Shown here one piece after another: positions 7,852 to 14,160 of a stretch of 15,748 nt of DNA. A model generated the notes under the pieces. It was given only the letters and a program-made list of their open reading frames with translations, was not told the DNA's origin and searched no databases. Source of the DNA: Desulfobacula sp. (GTDB taxonomy: Bacteria > Desulfobacterota > Desulfobacteria > Desulfobacterales > Desulfobacteraceae); contig JAOZRI010000020.1 of assembly GCA_029940235.1 (NCBI GenBank), positions 1 to 15,748 on the forward strand, in the 5' to 3' direction. The translations under genes were made by a program, and so were the position numbers. Position 1 is the stretch's first letter; each line of letters begins with the position of its first letter.

Positions 7852-8295
7852 CTAGAAAATATAGGGAACTTTCAGATTATAGGATTTATACACAACAAAT
7901 GTCTCCACAGATCCAATTCCTTTTATATTAGCAATCTCCTCGGTGTAAAATTCAAGCAGGCCAAAACCCTTTTTAAAAAGAACAAGAATCATGAGATCAT
8001 ACCTGCCGGTAACAACGTTTACAGAGATAACTCCCTTAAGTTTGCTGATCTCTTCACCTTTTTCAACAAGGTTCATCTCTGTAAGTTTTATACCTATAAT
8101 AACAACACGATGGTCGGGCAGGGTGGCGGGATCAACAAGGCCGCAGATTTCAAGGACACCCTCTTTCTGGAGATTATTTACCCTGGTTCTAACTGTGTTT
8201 TCTGTGATGGCAAGCTTGTCAGCAATTTTTTTAAAGGATTTTTTACCCTCTTTTAATTCCCGGATAATATTTATGTTGGTTTTATCGATTTTCAT
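7852..8295 (-). CDS. Lrp/AsnC-family transcriptional regulator
   Basis: A 147-residue protein with the two-part Lrp/AsnC layout. The N-terminal winged helix-turn-helix has its recognition region at about 20-43 (FKKIADKLAITENTVRTRV). A C-terminal RAM-type ligand-binding domain follows, with the family's hydrophobic pattern (VTGRYDLMILVLFK and GIGSVETFVV). It is the first gene of the gcv operon, 11 nt before gcvT, so it probably controls glycine cleavage and itself, perhaps with glycine as effector; the ligand is not shown by the sequence. GAGG lies before the ATG at 8295. The promoter upstream carries a palindrome that this protein could bind. Confidence 0.92.
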   Translation of the reverse strand: MKIDKTNINIIRELKEGKKSFKKIADKLAITENTVRTRVNNLQKEGVLEICGLVDPATLPDHRVVIIGIKLTEMNLVEKGEEISKLKGVISVNVVTGRYDLMILVLFKKGFGLLEFYTEEIANIKGIGSVETFVVYKSYNLKVPYIF

Positions 8296-8348
8296 GATTT
8301 CCTCGTTTTTTTTAATAAAAACTTATGGAAAAACAAATTTATTTATTT

Positions 8349-8374
8349 ATTATTGAAAAATACCCTTCAATAAT
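8349..8374. promoter_or_regulatory. Palindromic candidate operator over the gcv operon promoter
   Basis: ATTATTGAA (8349-8357) and TTCAATAAT (8366-8374) form a perfect 9-bp inverted repeat with an 8-bp centre. It spans the -10 box, the predicted start point and much of the spacer of the leftward promoter, where a bound regulator would block polymerase. AT-rich palindromes suit Lrp/AsnC proteins, and the first gene transcribed encodes one. Binding is inferred. Confidence 0.55.
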
Positions 8375-8385
8375 GATATTGTCAA
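8357..8385 (-). promoter_or_regulatory. Promoter of the lrp-gcvT-gcvH-gcvPA-gcvPB-lipB-lipA operon
   Basis: On the - strand there is TTGACA (8385-8380), a 17-bp spacer and TATTTT (8362-8357). Transcription should start near 8350, giving a leader of about 55 nt with (TTTA)n-like sequence before the GAGG ribosome binding site of the regulator gene. This is the best match to a sigma-70 promoter in the intergenic region. Confidence 0.6.
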
Positions 8386-8410
8386 ATAAAATTTTGAAAA
8401 ATTGAATATT

Positions 8411-8419
8411 TGTTATAGG
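8411..8419 (+). promoter_or_regulatory. Candidate extended -10 promoter of lpdA
   Basis: TGTTATAGG contains an extended -10 element (TG, one base, TATAGG at 8414-8419). A partial -35, TTGAAA, lies at 8394-8399, but its 14-bp spacer is short. The predicted start near 8426 would coincide with the base of the long leader hairpin. Weak evidence. Confidence 0.3.
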
Positions 8420-8423
8420 ATAT

Positions 8424-8499
8424 TTGACAGGTTGTTACATAATACAAATTTTTCCAACGCAGAAATTGGGAAAATTGGTGTTGTGTAACAGCCTGTCGA
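8424..8499 (+). repeat. 34-bp near-perfect hairpin in the lpdA leader
   Basis: The arm at 8424-8457 pairs with 8466-8499 around an 8-nt loop (CGCAGAAA). Of 34 positions 33 pair as + strand RNA, with one A-G mismatch. Five of the pairs are U-G wobbles with U always on the 5' arm; on the opposite strand these would be A-C mismatches, so the structure favours RNA in the lpdA direction. No T-run follows, so it is not an intrinsic terminator. It ends 12 nt before the GGAG ribosome binding site of lpdA. It could be an mRNA stability or RNase III element, or a small MITE-like insertion; no clear target duplication is seen. Confidence 0.75.
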
Positions 8500-8523
8500 T
8501 TAAAAACAATGGAGATGGATCAA

Positions 8524-9972
8524 ATGTCAGTAAAAATTATTATTATTGGAGGGGGACCCGGAGGCTATGTCGCAGCTTTAAGGGCAGCAGCTCTGGGGGG
8601 CAGTGTCACCCTGATTGAAAAAGAAAACCTTGGTGGAACCTGTCTTAATAAAGGGTGCATCCCTTCAAAAATTATGAAAAACAGTGCAGATGTTTTACTT
8701 AAATTTTTAAAGGCTGATAATTTTGGTATCAATGTCCAGGGCAGTGTTACTCCTGATATCCTTAAATTGATGGAAAGAAAAAATAAGATACTTGATACCC
8801 AGAGAAAAGGCATAGATTCACTGCTGAAGAAAGCCGGCGTCATTATGGAAAGGGGCAGGGCAAAGATAAAATCTTCCACTGCAGAATCAAAAGGAGTTAT
8901 TGAAGTTGATTTAAACGATGGCAGCACAAAAGAGATTGAATATGATAAACTTATTATTGCCACGGGAACCAAACCTTTAAATGTTAAGGATTTCCCATTT
9001 GATCATGATAATATCCTCTCTTCCGATGATCTTCTTGAGATAGAGCAGATTCCAAGCTCCCTTCTCATAGTGGGAGGCGGTGTGATTGGATGTGAATTTG
9101 CCTTTATTTTTTCTGCCCTTGGCTCAAAAGTGACAATTGTGGAAGGCATGTCAAGATTATTGCCTCTGCCATCGGTAGATGAGGAAATCTCCAAACTGCT
9201 ATTGCGGGAGATGAAAAAAAGAAAGATTAAGGTTTTTTGTGATACAGTTGTAAAATCAACATCCATGCATGATGATGAAATTTCAATCAGCCTTGATGTG
9301 TCTCCCTTTACTGATAATCCAAAACCCAAAGCATTAAAGTTTGAATCACTTAAAGCCCAAAAAATGGCTGTGTGTATTGGAAGAAAAGCTTTATCATCTG
9401 ATCTTGGGCTGGAAAATATCAATGTTAAAACCGACTCTTCAGGCTGGATTCAAGCCAATGAAAGATTGGAAACAAGTGTAAAAAATGTTTATGCCATCGG
9501 TGATATCTTGGGCCCTAATAAAGTTATGCTTGCCCATGTGGCTTCCCATGAAGGGGGGATTGCAGCCCAGAATGCAATGGGTGCAAACAAGAGTATGCAT
9601 TATGATGTCATCCCCGGAGCAATTTTCACCATGCCGGAAATCGGAACAGTGGGCCTGAGTGAAGCCCAGGCAAAGGCAAATGGCTGTCAGATTAAAACAG
9701 TGTCCATGAATTTTCGTACCCTTGGAAAGGCCCATGCCATTGATGAGATCACAGGCATGGCAAAAATGATTATTGAAAAAGAGAGTAGAAAAATCCTTGG
9801 TGTGCATATTATGGGAGCCCATGCAACGGATCTAATAGCTGAAGTAACTCTTGCAATTCAAAAAGGAATGACAGCCGATGATATTGCCAGCACCATCCAT
9901 GCCCATCCAACTTTGTCAGAGATTTTTGGCGAGTTATCCATGAAAACCTGTGATATGGCAATACATGGCTAA
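8524..9972 (+). CDS. lpdA: Dihydrolipoyl dehydrogenase (L protein)
   Basis: Flavoprotein that reoxidises the dihydrolipoyl arm of GcvH with NAD+. From the start used here (482 residues) the FAD-binding GGGPGG is at 9-14, the redox disulfide is C40 and C45 in GGTCLNKGCIPSK, the NAD-binding GGGVIG is at 184-189, the second FAD contact is in YAIGDI, and the active-site pair is H461 and E466 in HAHPTLSEIFGE. All are intact. The frame is open to an ATG at 8509 (487 residues), but GGAG at 8511-8514 lies 9 nt before the ATG at 8524 and nothing precedes 8509, so 8524 is preferred. It is divergent from the gcv operon, so it probably serves glycine cleavage, though it could also serve other 2-oxoacid complexes. 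Confidence 0.95.
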   Translation: MSVKIIIIGGGPGGYVAALRAAALGGSVTLIEKENLGGTCLNKGCIPSKIMKNSADVLLKFLKADNFGINVQGSVTPDILKLMERKNKILDTQRKGIDSLLKKAGVIMERGRAKIKSSTAESKGVIEVDLNDGSTKEIEYDKLIIATGTKPLNVKDFPFDHDNILSSDDLLEIEQIPSSLLIVGGGVIGCEFAFIFSALGSKVTIVEGMSRLLPLPSVDEEISKLLLREMKKRKIKVFCDTVVKSTSMHDDEISISLDVSPFTDNPKPKALKFESLKAQKMAVCIGRKALSSDLGLENINVKTDSSGWIQANERLETSVKNVYAIGDILGPNKVMLAHVASHEGGIAAQNAMGANKSMHYDVIPGAIFTMPEIGTVGLSEAQAKANGCQIKTVSMNFRTLGKAHAIDEITGMAKMIIEKESRKILGVHIMGAHATDLIAEVTLAIQKGMTADDIASTIHAHPTLSEIFGELSMKTCDMAIHG

Positions 9973-9981
9973 AAGTGTATA

Positions 9982-9998
9982 TCCTTCTAACTGAAGGA
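9982..9998. terminator. Small hairpin between convergent lpdA and FmdB-type gene
   Basis: TCCTTC (9982-9987) and GAAGGA (9993-9998) form a 6-bp stem with a 5-nt loop in the 43-bp gap between the two convergent stops. No strong T-run follows on either strand, so it would be a weak bidirectional terminator at best. Confidence 0.3.
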
Positions 9999-10015
9999 CG
10001 CTGTTGTTATCCTGC

Positions 10016-10213
10016 TCATGAAAAACCTGTACCAGGGGAGCCTGTTGCACACTTTCCAATACTGCTGCCTCCCATAAAACTTGCAACGCTCATTTTTTTT
10101 GAAATTTTCTTAGAGCTGCACTCAGGACAGGAGATATCTTGATCGTCACCCGCAAAAACAAGTTTTTCAAACTCATGTGCACATTTATTGCATTTATATT
10201 CAAAAATAGGCAT
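10016..10213 (-). CDS. FmdB-family small zinc-ribbon protein
   Basis: A 65-residue protein with the N-terminal pattern of FmdB regulators (PF09723): MPIFEYKCNKCAHEFE, then SCPEC. The zinc ligands are C8, C11, C29 and C32. The tail after residue 45 is Gly/Ser-rich with one further cysteine, as in many family members (GGSS...). The family is often annotated as regulatory, but its function is mostly unknown. AAAGGAG stands before the ATG at 10213. It lies 27 nt downstream of the gene at 10241 in the same direction, presumably co-transcribed, and its ribbon is nearly duplicated at the C-terminus of that protein. Confidence 0.85.
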   Translation of the reverse strand: MPIFEYKCNKCAHEFEKLVFAGDDQDISCPECSSKKISKKMSVASFMGGSSIGKCATGSPGTGFS

Positions 10214-10240
10214 GGAATACTCCTTTTTACCTTTGCTTTA

Positions 10241-10807
10241 TTAAGCAGCACTCACTTTCTTTGAAACTTCTTTGGTGTTGCATTCAGGACATGAAATATC
10301 TTGACTGTTATCCTCAGAAATATGGTGTTCAAACTCATTTTTACATTTATTACATTTATATTCAAAAATTGATATGGGAAGATTACTTTTCTTCTTTGCT
10401 TCCTCAATCATTGAACGGATTTTTACAAATGTCTGCGACACAGATTCAGGAAATTTGGGATCATCAAGTACAAATGCTTCAATATCAGCAACACTGTAGC
10501 TTAAGTAGCGAATCTGTGTTTTACCCTCTTTGGAAAAAACCATAACGAATTTTGGCATAAAGATGGCACGTTCGGGATTCATGGTCAGGCTTTTATCTGC
10601 TTTGGTGGGTTTGCAGATCTGCAGCATATGAAGATCAAAACTGTCTGGAACCTCGCCACCATGTTCACGGAAAGTATTTTTCATGTTCATTGAATCAAAA
10701 TTATTAACAACAAAAGCATATTTTTTTACAGTGTCAGTAAAATCAGCTACAAACTGGCTTACACTTTTGTCACTTTCGGTAATATATAGATCATTGTTAC
10801 GGTTCAT
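10241..10807 (-). CDS. DUF302-like domain fused to FmdB-type zinc ribbon
   Basis: A 188-residue protein in two parts. Residues 1-110 resemble the DUF302 fold (PF03625), with a LHMLQICKPTKADKSL-type segment (59-74), the strand IFMPKFVMVFSKEGKTQIRYL and no membrane segment; this assignment is by pattern only. Residues 145-188 are a zinc ribbon with ligands C152, C155, C173 and C176 that repeats the neighbouring gene product (IFEYKCNKC, QDISCPEC, SKK.S). AAGGAG precedes the ATG at 10807. Function unknown; DUF302 proteins have been linked to small-molecule or metal binding, and the ribbon suggests zinc or a nucleic-acid or protein contact. It is the first gene of a probable two-gene transcript. 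Confidence 0.8.
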   Translation of the reverse strand: MNRNNDLYITESDKSVSQFVADFTDTVKKYAFVVNNFDSMNMKNTFREHGGEVPDSFDLHMLQICKPTKADKSLTMNPERAIFMPKFVMVFSKEGKTQIRYLSYSVADIEAFVLDDPKFPESVSQTFVKIRSMIEEAKKKSNLPISIFEYKCNKCKNEFEHHISEDNSQDISCPECNTKEVSKKVSAA

Positions 10808-11033
10808 ATTCTACTCCTTAATATGGTATATTTATTATCTGTTTTTAAAGTGTGATCTATTTTTCCACTGTGCCAAATGGATGTGGATTGTGCAATAAAC
10901 TTTATTAAATTCCTTATTTAGTAGCAACTAATAGACCAACAAGATTAAAAAGAGTATTAAATTTGCATAACATATTGAAAATTAAGTTATTTTTAACTTT
11001 TTTTATTTTAGAACAATAAAAAAGATATTGTTC

Positions 11034-11075
11034 ATAACGTTACCATAACGTTACCATACAAGGAGGGTAACGTTA
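11034..11075. repeat. Phased array of three TAACGTTA palindromes
   Basis: TAACGTTA occurs at 11035-11042, 11046-11053 and 11068-11075, with start-to-start distances of 11 and 22 bp, so all sites lie on about the same face of the helix. The first two belong to a tandem 11-bp repeat ATAACGTTACC (11034-11055). The second and third also form a perfect 10-bp inverted repeat (11046-11055 with 11066-11075) around a loop containing AAGGAG. It looks like a multi-site operator; the binding protein and target gene are unknown. Confidence 0.65.
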
Positions 11076-11290
11076 AATAAAAGCTAATTTATTACTCCCT
11101 AAGCCAGGATTAAAAAAACACTTCTAAAAAAATTATTAAAATAAAACAAAGGGTTATATGAAAATAAAATAAAATCTAAAACAATTCATCCCTCTGGCAT
11201 TAAGAATGCAATGATAGATATTCAGTTATTCAGAAAATAAAGTAAAGGCATTTACTTACCTCCAGAATTCTGATTAACCACCTCACCGTA

Positions 11291-11341
11291 AACCGGGGCA
11301 GTATAAATACCGCCAGTAGCTGCCCCGGTTCTTCTTTTTTT
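11291..11341 (+). terminator. Strong intrinsic-terminator-like hairpin with no visible upstream gene
   Basis: AACCGGGGCAG (11291-11301) and CTGCCCCGGTT (11320-11330) form an 11-bp GC-rich stem with an 18-nt loop, followed by CTTC and seven Ts (11335-11341). On the + strand this is a good Rho-independent terminator, yet the nearest + strand gene (lpdA) ends 1.3 kb upstream past two opposite-strand genes. On the - strand it lies 76 nt after the gspF stop but lacks a T-run in that direction. Confidence 0.55.
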
Positions 11342-11406
11342 ACTACACTTTCCATATGAATACTTTAAAAACTAAAGCGGGAAACCCGCAAGTTATCAGT
11401 TGTCAG

Positions 11407-12636
11407 TTATTGAATAAGTTGATTTATTTCAAATATGGGCAGGCAGATGGCAAGTATAATACCGCCAACCACAATACCCATTATTAAAATAATAAGAGGT
11501 TCTATTAACGATGTGGCCGCAGTTACAGCAGTATGGACATCTTTTTCAAAAAGATCGGCTGTCTTTTCAAGCATTTTTTCAAGCTCACCACTGGTTTCTC
11601 CGACTTTAATCATCTGGGCGGCAAGGGAAGGGAATACCCTGTTGTCAGCAAGCACATCACCTAACTCACCACCTTGCTCCACTGTGTCACAGGCCTTTGA
11701 GATAAGTTCAAACATTACCTTGTTCCCGGCAATACTTTTTGTGATATGCATGGCAGTCAGCATGGGGACACCATTTTCCAGCAAAGAGCCAAGAGTCCTT
11801 GTAAATCTTGCAGCAATAATTTTTTTTAACAGATTCCCTGAAATTGGCAGAGAAATTAAAAGGTTGTCAATAAAATAGGCACCTTTATTGGTTCTTCGAA
11901 TTAAAAACAGAGCTAAAAAAAGTATAAAGGGAGTCATGAGAATACCCCACCACCATGATTTAAAAAAAGAGCTTACAGAAATCAGGATAATGGTTGGCAG
12001 GGGCAGAGTCTGATTCATGTCAGAAAATATATCTACAATGCCAGGCACAACATAGGTTAACAGAACAAGTAAAACTCCAAATCCAATAAAAGACATTAAA
12101 ACAGGGTATGCCAGTGAAGCCTGGATTTTGTTTTTAGAATCTTCTCTGTTCTCATTAAAATCTGCAAGCCGTTCAAGAACAATTTCCAGGGTTCCTGAAG
12201 ACTCTCCTGCATTTACCATATTGATAAAAATAGGTGAAAAGACATTTGGATACAAGGCAAGGGCATTGGCAAAACTGCTGCCCTCTTCAATGGCGTCTTT
12301 TATCCTTGAAAGCACTCTTTGCATGGTTTTTGATCTGGTCTGGGGAACAAGGGTTGAAACAGCTTTAACAAGTGGGAACCCGGCAGACAAAAGTGTTGAC
12401 ATCTGCCGTGTAATCATGGAGAGCTCTGACGAGCTTATTCTTGTGAAAAAATTTATTTGCGGTAAAAATGATTTTTTATTTTTTAAAGCTGTGCTTGACT
12501 CAATCTTGTTTAAATCTATGGGAAAAATTTTTTGCTGCCTGAGTCTGGATTTAGCCGCAGTACTGCTTTCGGCATCTATAATCCCGGAAACATTTTTTCC
12601 TTTATTGTCAAAAGCTTTATATTCAAATACAGCCAT
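11407..12636 (-). CDS. gspF: GspF/PilC-type inner-membrane platform protein
   Basis: A 409-residue type II secretion or type IV pilus inner-membrane protein. It starts MAVFEYKAFDNKGK, the usual N-terminus, and has two T2SSF domains (PF00482), at about 70-195 (SELSMITRQMSTLLSAGFPL) and 272-400 (ARFTRTLGSLLENGVPML). Three hydrophobic segments lie near 178-203, 226-247 and 379-403. This protein normally couples the assembly ATPase (GspE/PilB) to pseudopilin assembly, but no gspE, gspG or other secretion gene is in the window. There is no ribosome binding site before the ATG at 12636; a TTGACA/TATATT promoter places the start point at the ATG. A pilC-like role cannot be excluded. Confidence 0.9.
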   Translation of the reverse strand: MAVFEYKAFDNKGKNVSGIIDAESSTAAKSRLRQQKIFPIDLNKIESSTALKNKKSFLPQINFFTRISSSELSMITRQMSTLLSAGFPLVKAVSTLVPQTRSKTMQRVLSRIKDAIEEGSSFANALALYPNVFSPIFINMVNAGESSGTLEIVLERLADFNENREDSKNKIQASLAYPVLMSFIGFGVLLVLLTYVVPGIVDIFSDMNQTLPLPTIILISVSSFFKSWWWGILMTPFILFLALFLIRRTNKGAYFIDNLLISLPISGNLLKKIIAARFTRTLGSLLENGVPMLTAMHITKSIAGNKVMFELISKACDTVEQGGELGDVLADNRVFPSLAAQMIKVGETSGELEKMLEKTADLFEKDVHTAVTAATSLIEPLIILIMGIVVGGIILAICLPIFEINQLIQ

Positions 12637-12642
12637 AATGAA

Positions 12643-12670
12643 AATATACTTAATAACCCGGCATTGTCAA
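12643..12670 (-). promoter_or_regulatory. Promoter of gspF, leaderless layout
   Basis: On the - strand there is TTGACA (12670-12665), a 16-bp spacer and TATATT (12648-12643), then six bases and the ATG at 12636. Transcription starting seven bases after the -10 would begin at the start codon itself. No Shine-Dalgarno sequence is present. The stretch 12671-12898 beyond it shows no supported gene, only a short direct repeat of AAGCCT around 12758-12772. Confidence 0.6.
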
Positions 12671-12898
12671 TTGGATTCATCAATGGTTGTAATATTTCTT
12701 TGTGCTGATGTTTTTGGATTTACAAACAAAAAAACGTGTCAAAGGTTTTTGCGAAAAGCCTAATAAGCCTTGCGTTTTAAGGGAAAGCATGGTTTTATTA
12801 AAAATTATTCCCAAAAAAATTCCCGGTATTAGATGTAACCGACAGGGCGGAGCTATGCCACTAATATTTTGAAATTGAGACCTTTGAATAATATTCAA

Positions 12899-12950
12899 TT
12901 TTGTATATGCATACAAAATAGTTCTTAGTATTTTGTATGCATATACAAAA
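12899..12950. promoter_or_regulatory. Two palindromic sites 32 bp apart upstream of AAA_14 ATPase 2 (candidate operators)
   Basis: TTTTGTATATGCATACAAAA (12899-12918) and TTTTGTATGCATATACAAAA (12931-12950) are each imperfect palindromes (8-bp arms) and exact inverted copies of one another; the identity extends to a 22-bp inverted repeat with an 8-bp spacer (12899-12920 with 12929-12950). The site centres are 32 bp apart and 45.5 and 13.5 bp upstream of the -35 box, identical to the arrangement before the paralog at 217 although the sequences are unrelated. Confidence 0.7.
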
Positions 12951-12953
12951 TAC

Positions 12954-12981
12954 TTGACATAAAAATGTTTATCATTACAAT
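12954..12981 (+). promoter_or_regulatory. Promoter of AAA_14 ATPase 2, leaderless layout
   Basis: TTGACA (12954-12959), a 16-bp spacer and TACAAT (12976-12981), then six bases to the ATG at 12988. The predicted start point is the A of the start codon. No ribosome binding site lies between. Confidence 0.7.
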
Positions 12982-12987
12982 ATCAAC

Positions 12988-14160
12988 ATGAAAATAAAAC
13001 CAAGATACCTGACTGAAAATATAATTGAAGATCTTAATGAAAAAATGGTCTTTCTTGGAGGTCCAAGACAAGTAGGAAAGACAACAACTGCAAAAGAACT
13101 TGTTTCGAAAAATATTAAAAGCAGCTACTACAACTGGGATAGAATAAGTGATCGGACTGCAGCGTTAAAGGGAGAATGGGCTCCGGATAACAAGCTGATT
13201 ATCCTTGATGAATTTCATAAACATTCAAAATGGAAAACATGGATAAAGGGTGAATTTGACACACACAGGAATTTATATCAGTTCCTTTTAACAGGAAGTG
13301 CCCGACTTAATATCTTTCGGCGTGGTGGTGATTCATTGCAGGGTAGATATCATTATTACACACTGCACCCATTTTCCATTGCAGAATTAAATGGTTCAAA
13401 AACCAGTGTTAAACCTCTACAGGAACTTATTTTTAATGAAACTCCCGTTGGCGAAGAATTTAATGCTCTATTTGATTTTGGTGGATTTCCAGAGCCGTTC
13501 TTAAAACAGAACCGTCGCTTTTTGCGAAGATGGCATATGGAAAAGACAGAACGTTTTTTTACAGAAGATATACGGGAACTTACATTTATAAAAGATTTTG
13601 GTAACCTTGCCTTGCTGGCTGATATGCTTTCCGATAGAGTATCGTCTATATTATCAATCAATTCCATGGCTGAAGATCTTCAGGTCAATTTCAGAACTGT
13701 TGCAAACTGGCTTGATACATTTGAACTGTTTTATTATTGTTTTAGAATTCCTCCGTTTCAATCAAAAAAAATAGCCTCTGTAAAAAAAGAGAAAAAATTA
13801 TATTTATGGGACTGGTCATCTGTGGAGAATGATGGTCAAAAATTGGAAAATTTTATTGCCTGTCACCTTTTAAAATTTTGCGATTATCTCTCTTCATATG
13901 AAGGGTATGATATCTCTCTTTCATTTTTAAGAGATTCCACAGGGAAAGAAGTTGACTTCATTGTTACATTTAAAAACAAACCCTGGTTTTCTGTTGAAGT
14001 TAAAAACAGTGATTCAGCAATCTCCAAAAATTTATATTATTTTAAAGAAAAACTCTCCATACCATTTAATTATCAGGTCGTAAAAAAATGCAGGAACGAA
14101 AGACTCAAAAACGGTGTACGGGTAATGCCGGCAGATAAATTTCTGGCAGGACTTATTTAA
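12988..14160 (+). CDS. AAA_14/DUF4143 family ATPase, paralog 2
   Basis: A 390-residue paralog of the gene at 217, collinear over the whole length and with roughly half the residues identical by eye. Walker A is GPRQVGKT at 25-32, Walker B IILDE at 71-75, with TGSAR at 102-106. The shared blocks RRGGDS, GRYHYY, LHPFS and FGGFPEPF follow, then a winged-helix segment at about 222-245 (ILSINSMAEDLQVNF). The PD-(D/E)XK-like residues are D323, E337 and K339. The helix recognition part differs from paralog 1, as would fit a different operator. No membrane segment. Function is not established; an ATP-driven, DNA-associated role is inferred. It starts at a strong promoter with no ribosome binding site. 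Confidence 0.85.
   Translation: MKIKPRYLTENIIEDLNEKMVFLGGPRQVGKTTTAKELVSKNIKSSYYNWDRISDRTAALKGEWAPDNKLIILDEFHKHSKWKTWIKGEFDTHRNLYQFLLTGSARLNIFRRGGDSLQGRYHYYTLHPFSIAELNGSKTSVKPLQELIFNETPVGEEFNALFDFGGFPEPFLKQNRRFLRRWHMEKTERFFTEDIRELTFIKDFGNLALLADMLSDRVSSILSINSMAEDLQVNFRTVANWLDTFELFYYCFRIPPFQSKKIASVKKEKKLYLWDWSSVENDGQKLENFIACHLLKFCDYLSSYEGYDISLSFLRDSTGKEVDFIVTFKNKPWFSVEVKNSDSAISKNLYYFKEKLSIPFNYQVVKKCRNERLKNGVRVMPADKFLAGLI

Larger units (their letters stand above)
10808..11406. other. AT-rich gene-free region
   Basis: About 600 bp with no convincing conventional gene. It contains a 13-bp palindrome AATAAACTTTATT (10894-10906), a weak hairpin AAGTTA-TTTT-TAACTT followed by Ts (10984-11006, + direction), the TAACGTTA array (11034-11075) and a strong hairpin with T-run (11291-11341). 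A - strand frame from ATG 11355 can be read as a small peptide only with a -1 shift. No tRNA-like fold was recognised. Confidence 0.6.

Noticed and set aside
7789..8256. A 155-codon + strand frame antisense to the Lrp-type regulator
   Set aside because: It is the shadow of a well-supported gene with an HTH and RAM domain on the other strand, and has no domain of its own.
8509..8523. ATG at 8509 as the start of lpdA
   Set aside because: No ribosome binding site precedes it, whereas GGAG within this stretch is well placed for the ATG at 8524, which begins right at the conserved FAD-binding strand.
8424..8618. A 64-codon + strand frame across the lpdA leader
   Set aside because: It runs through the hairpin and into lpdA in another frame, without a ribosome binding site or recognisable content.
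10860..10885. A sigma-54-like TGGCAC element on the - strand upstream of the DUF302-ribbon gene
   Set aside because: The required TTGC-type -12 element at the right spacing is absent.
11034..11075. The tandem ATAACGTTACC units as a CRISPR-like array
   Set aside because: Units are 11 bp, adjacent and without unique spacers; no cas genes are present.
12680..12916. A 78-codon open frame on the - strand between gspF and AAA_14 paralog 2
   Set aside because: Its start codon lies inside the candidate operator repeats, it has no ribosome binding site and its sequence shows no domain or coding character.
217..14160. The two direct ATPase paralogs as ends of a composite transposon carrying the gcv locus
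   Set aside because: They are only about half identical, have no transposase features or terminal inverted repeats, and the DNA between them is core metabolism with matching composition.
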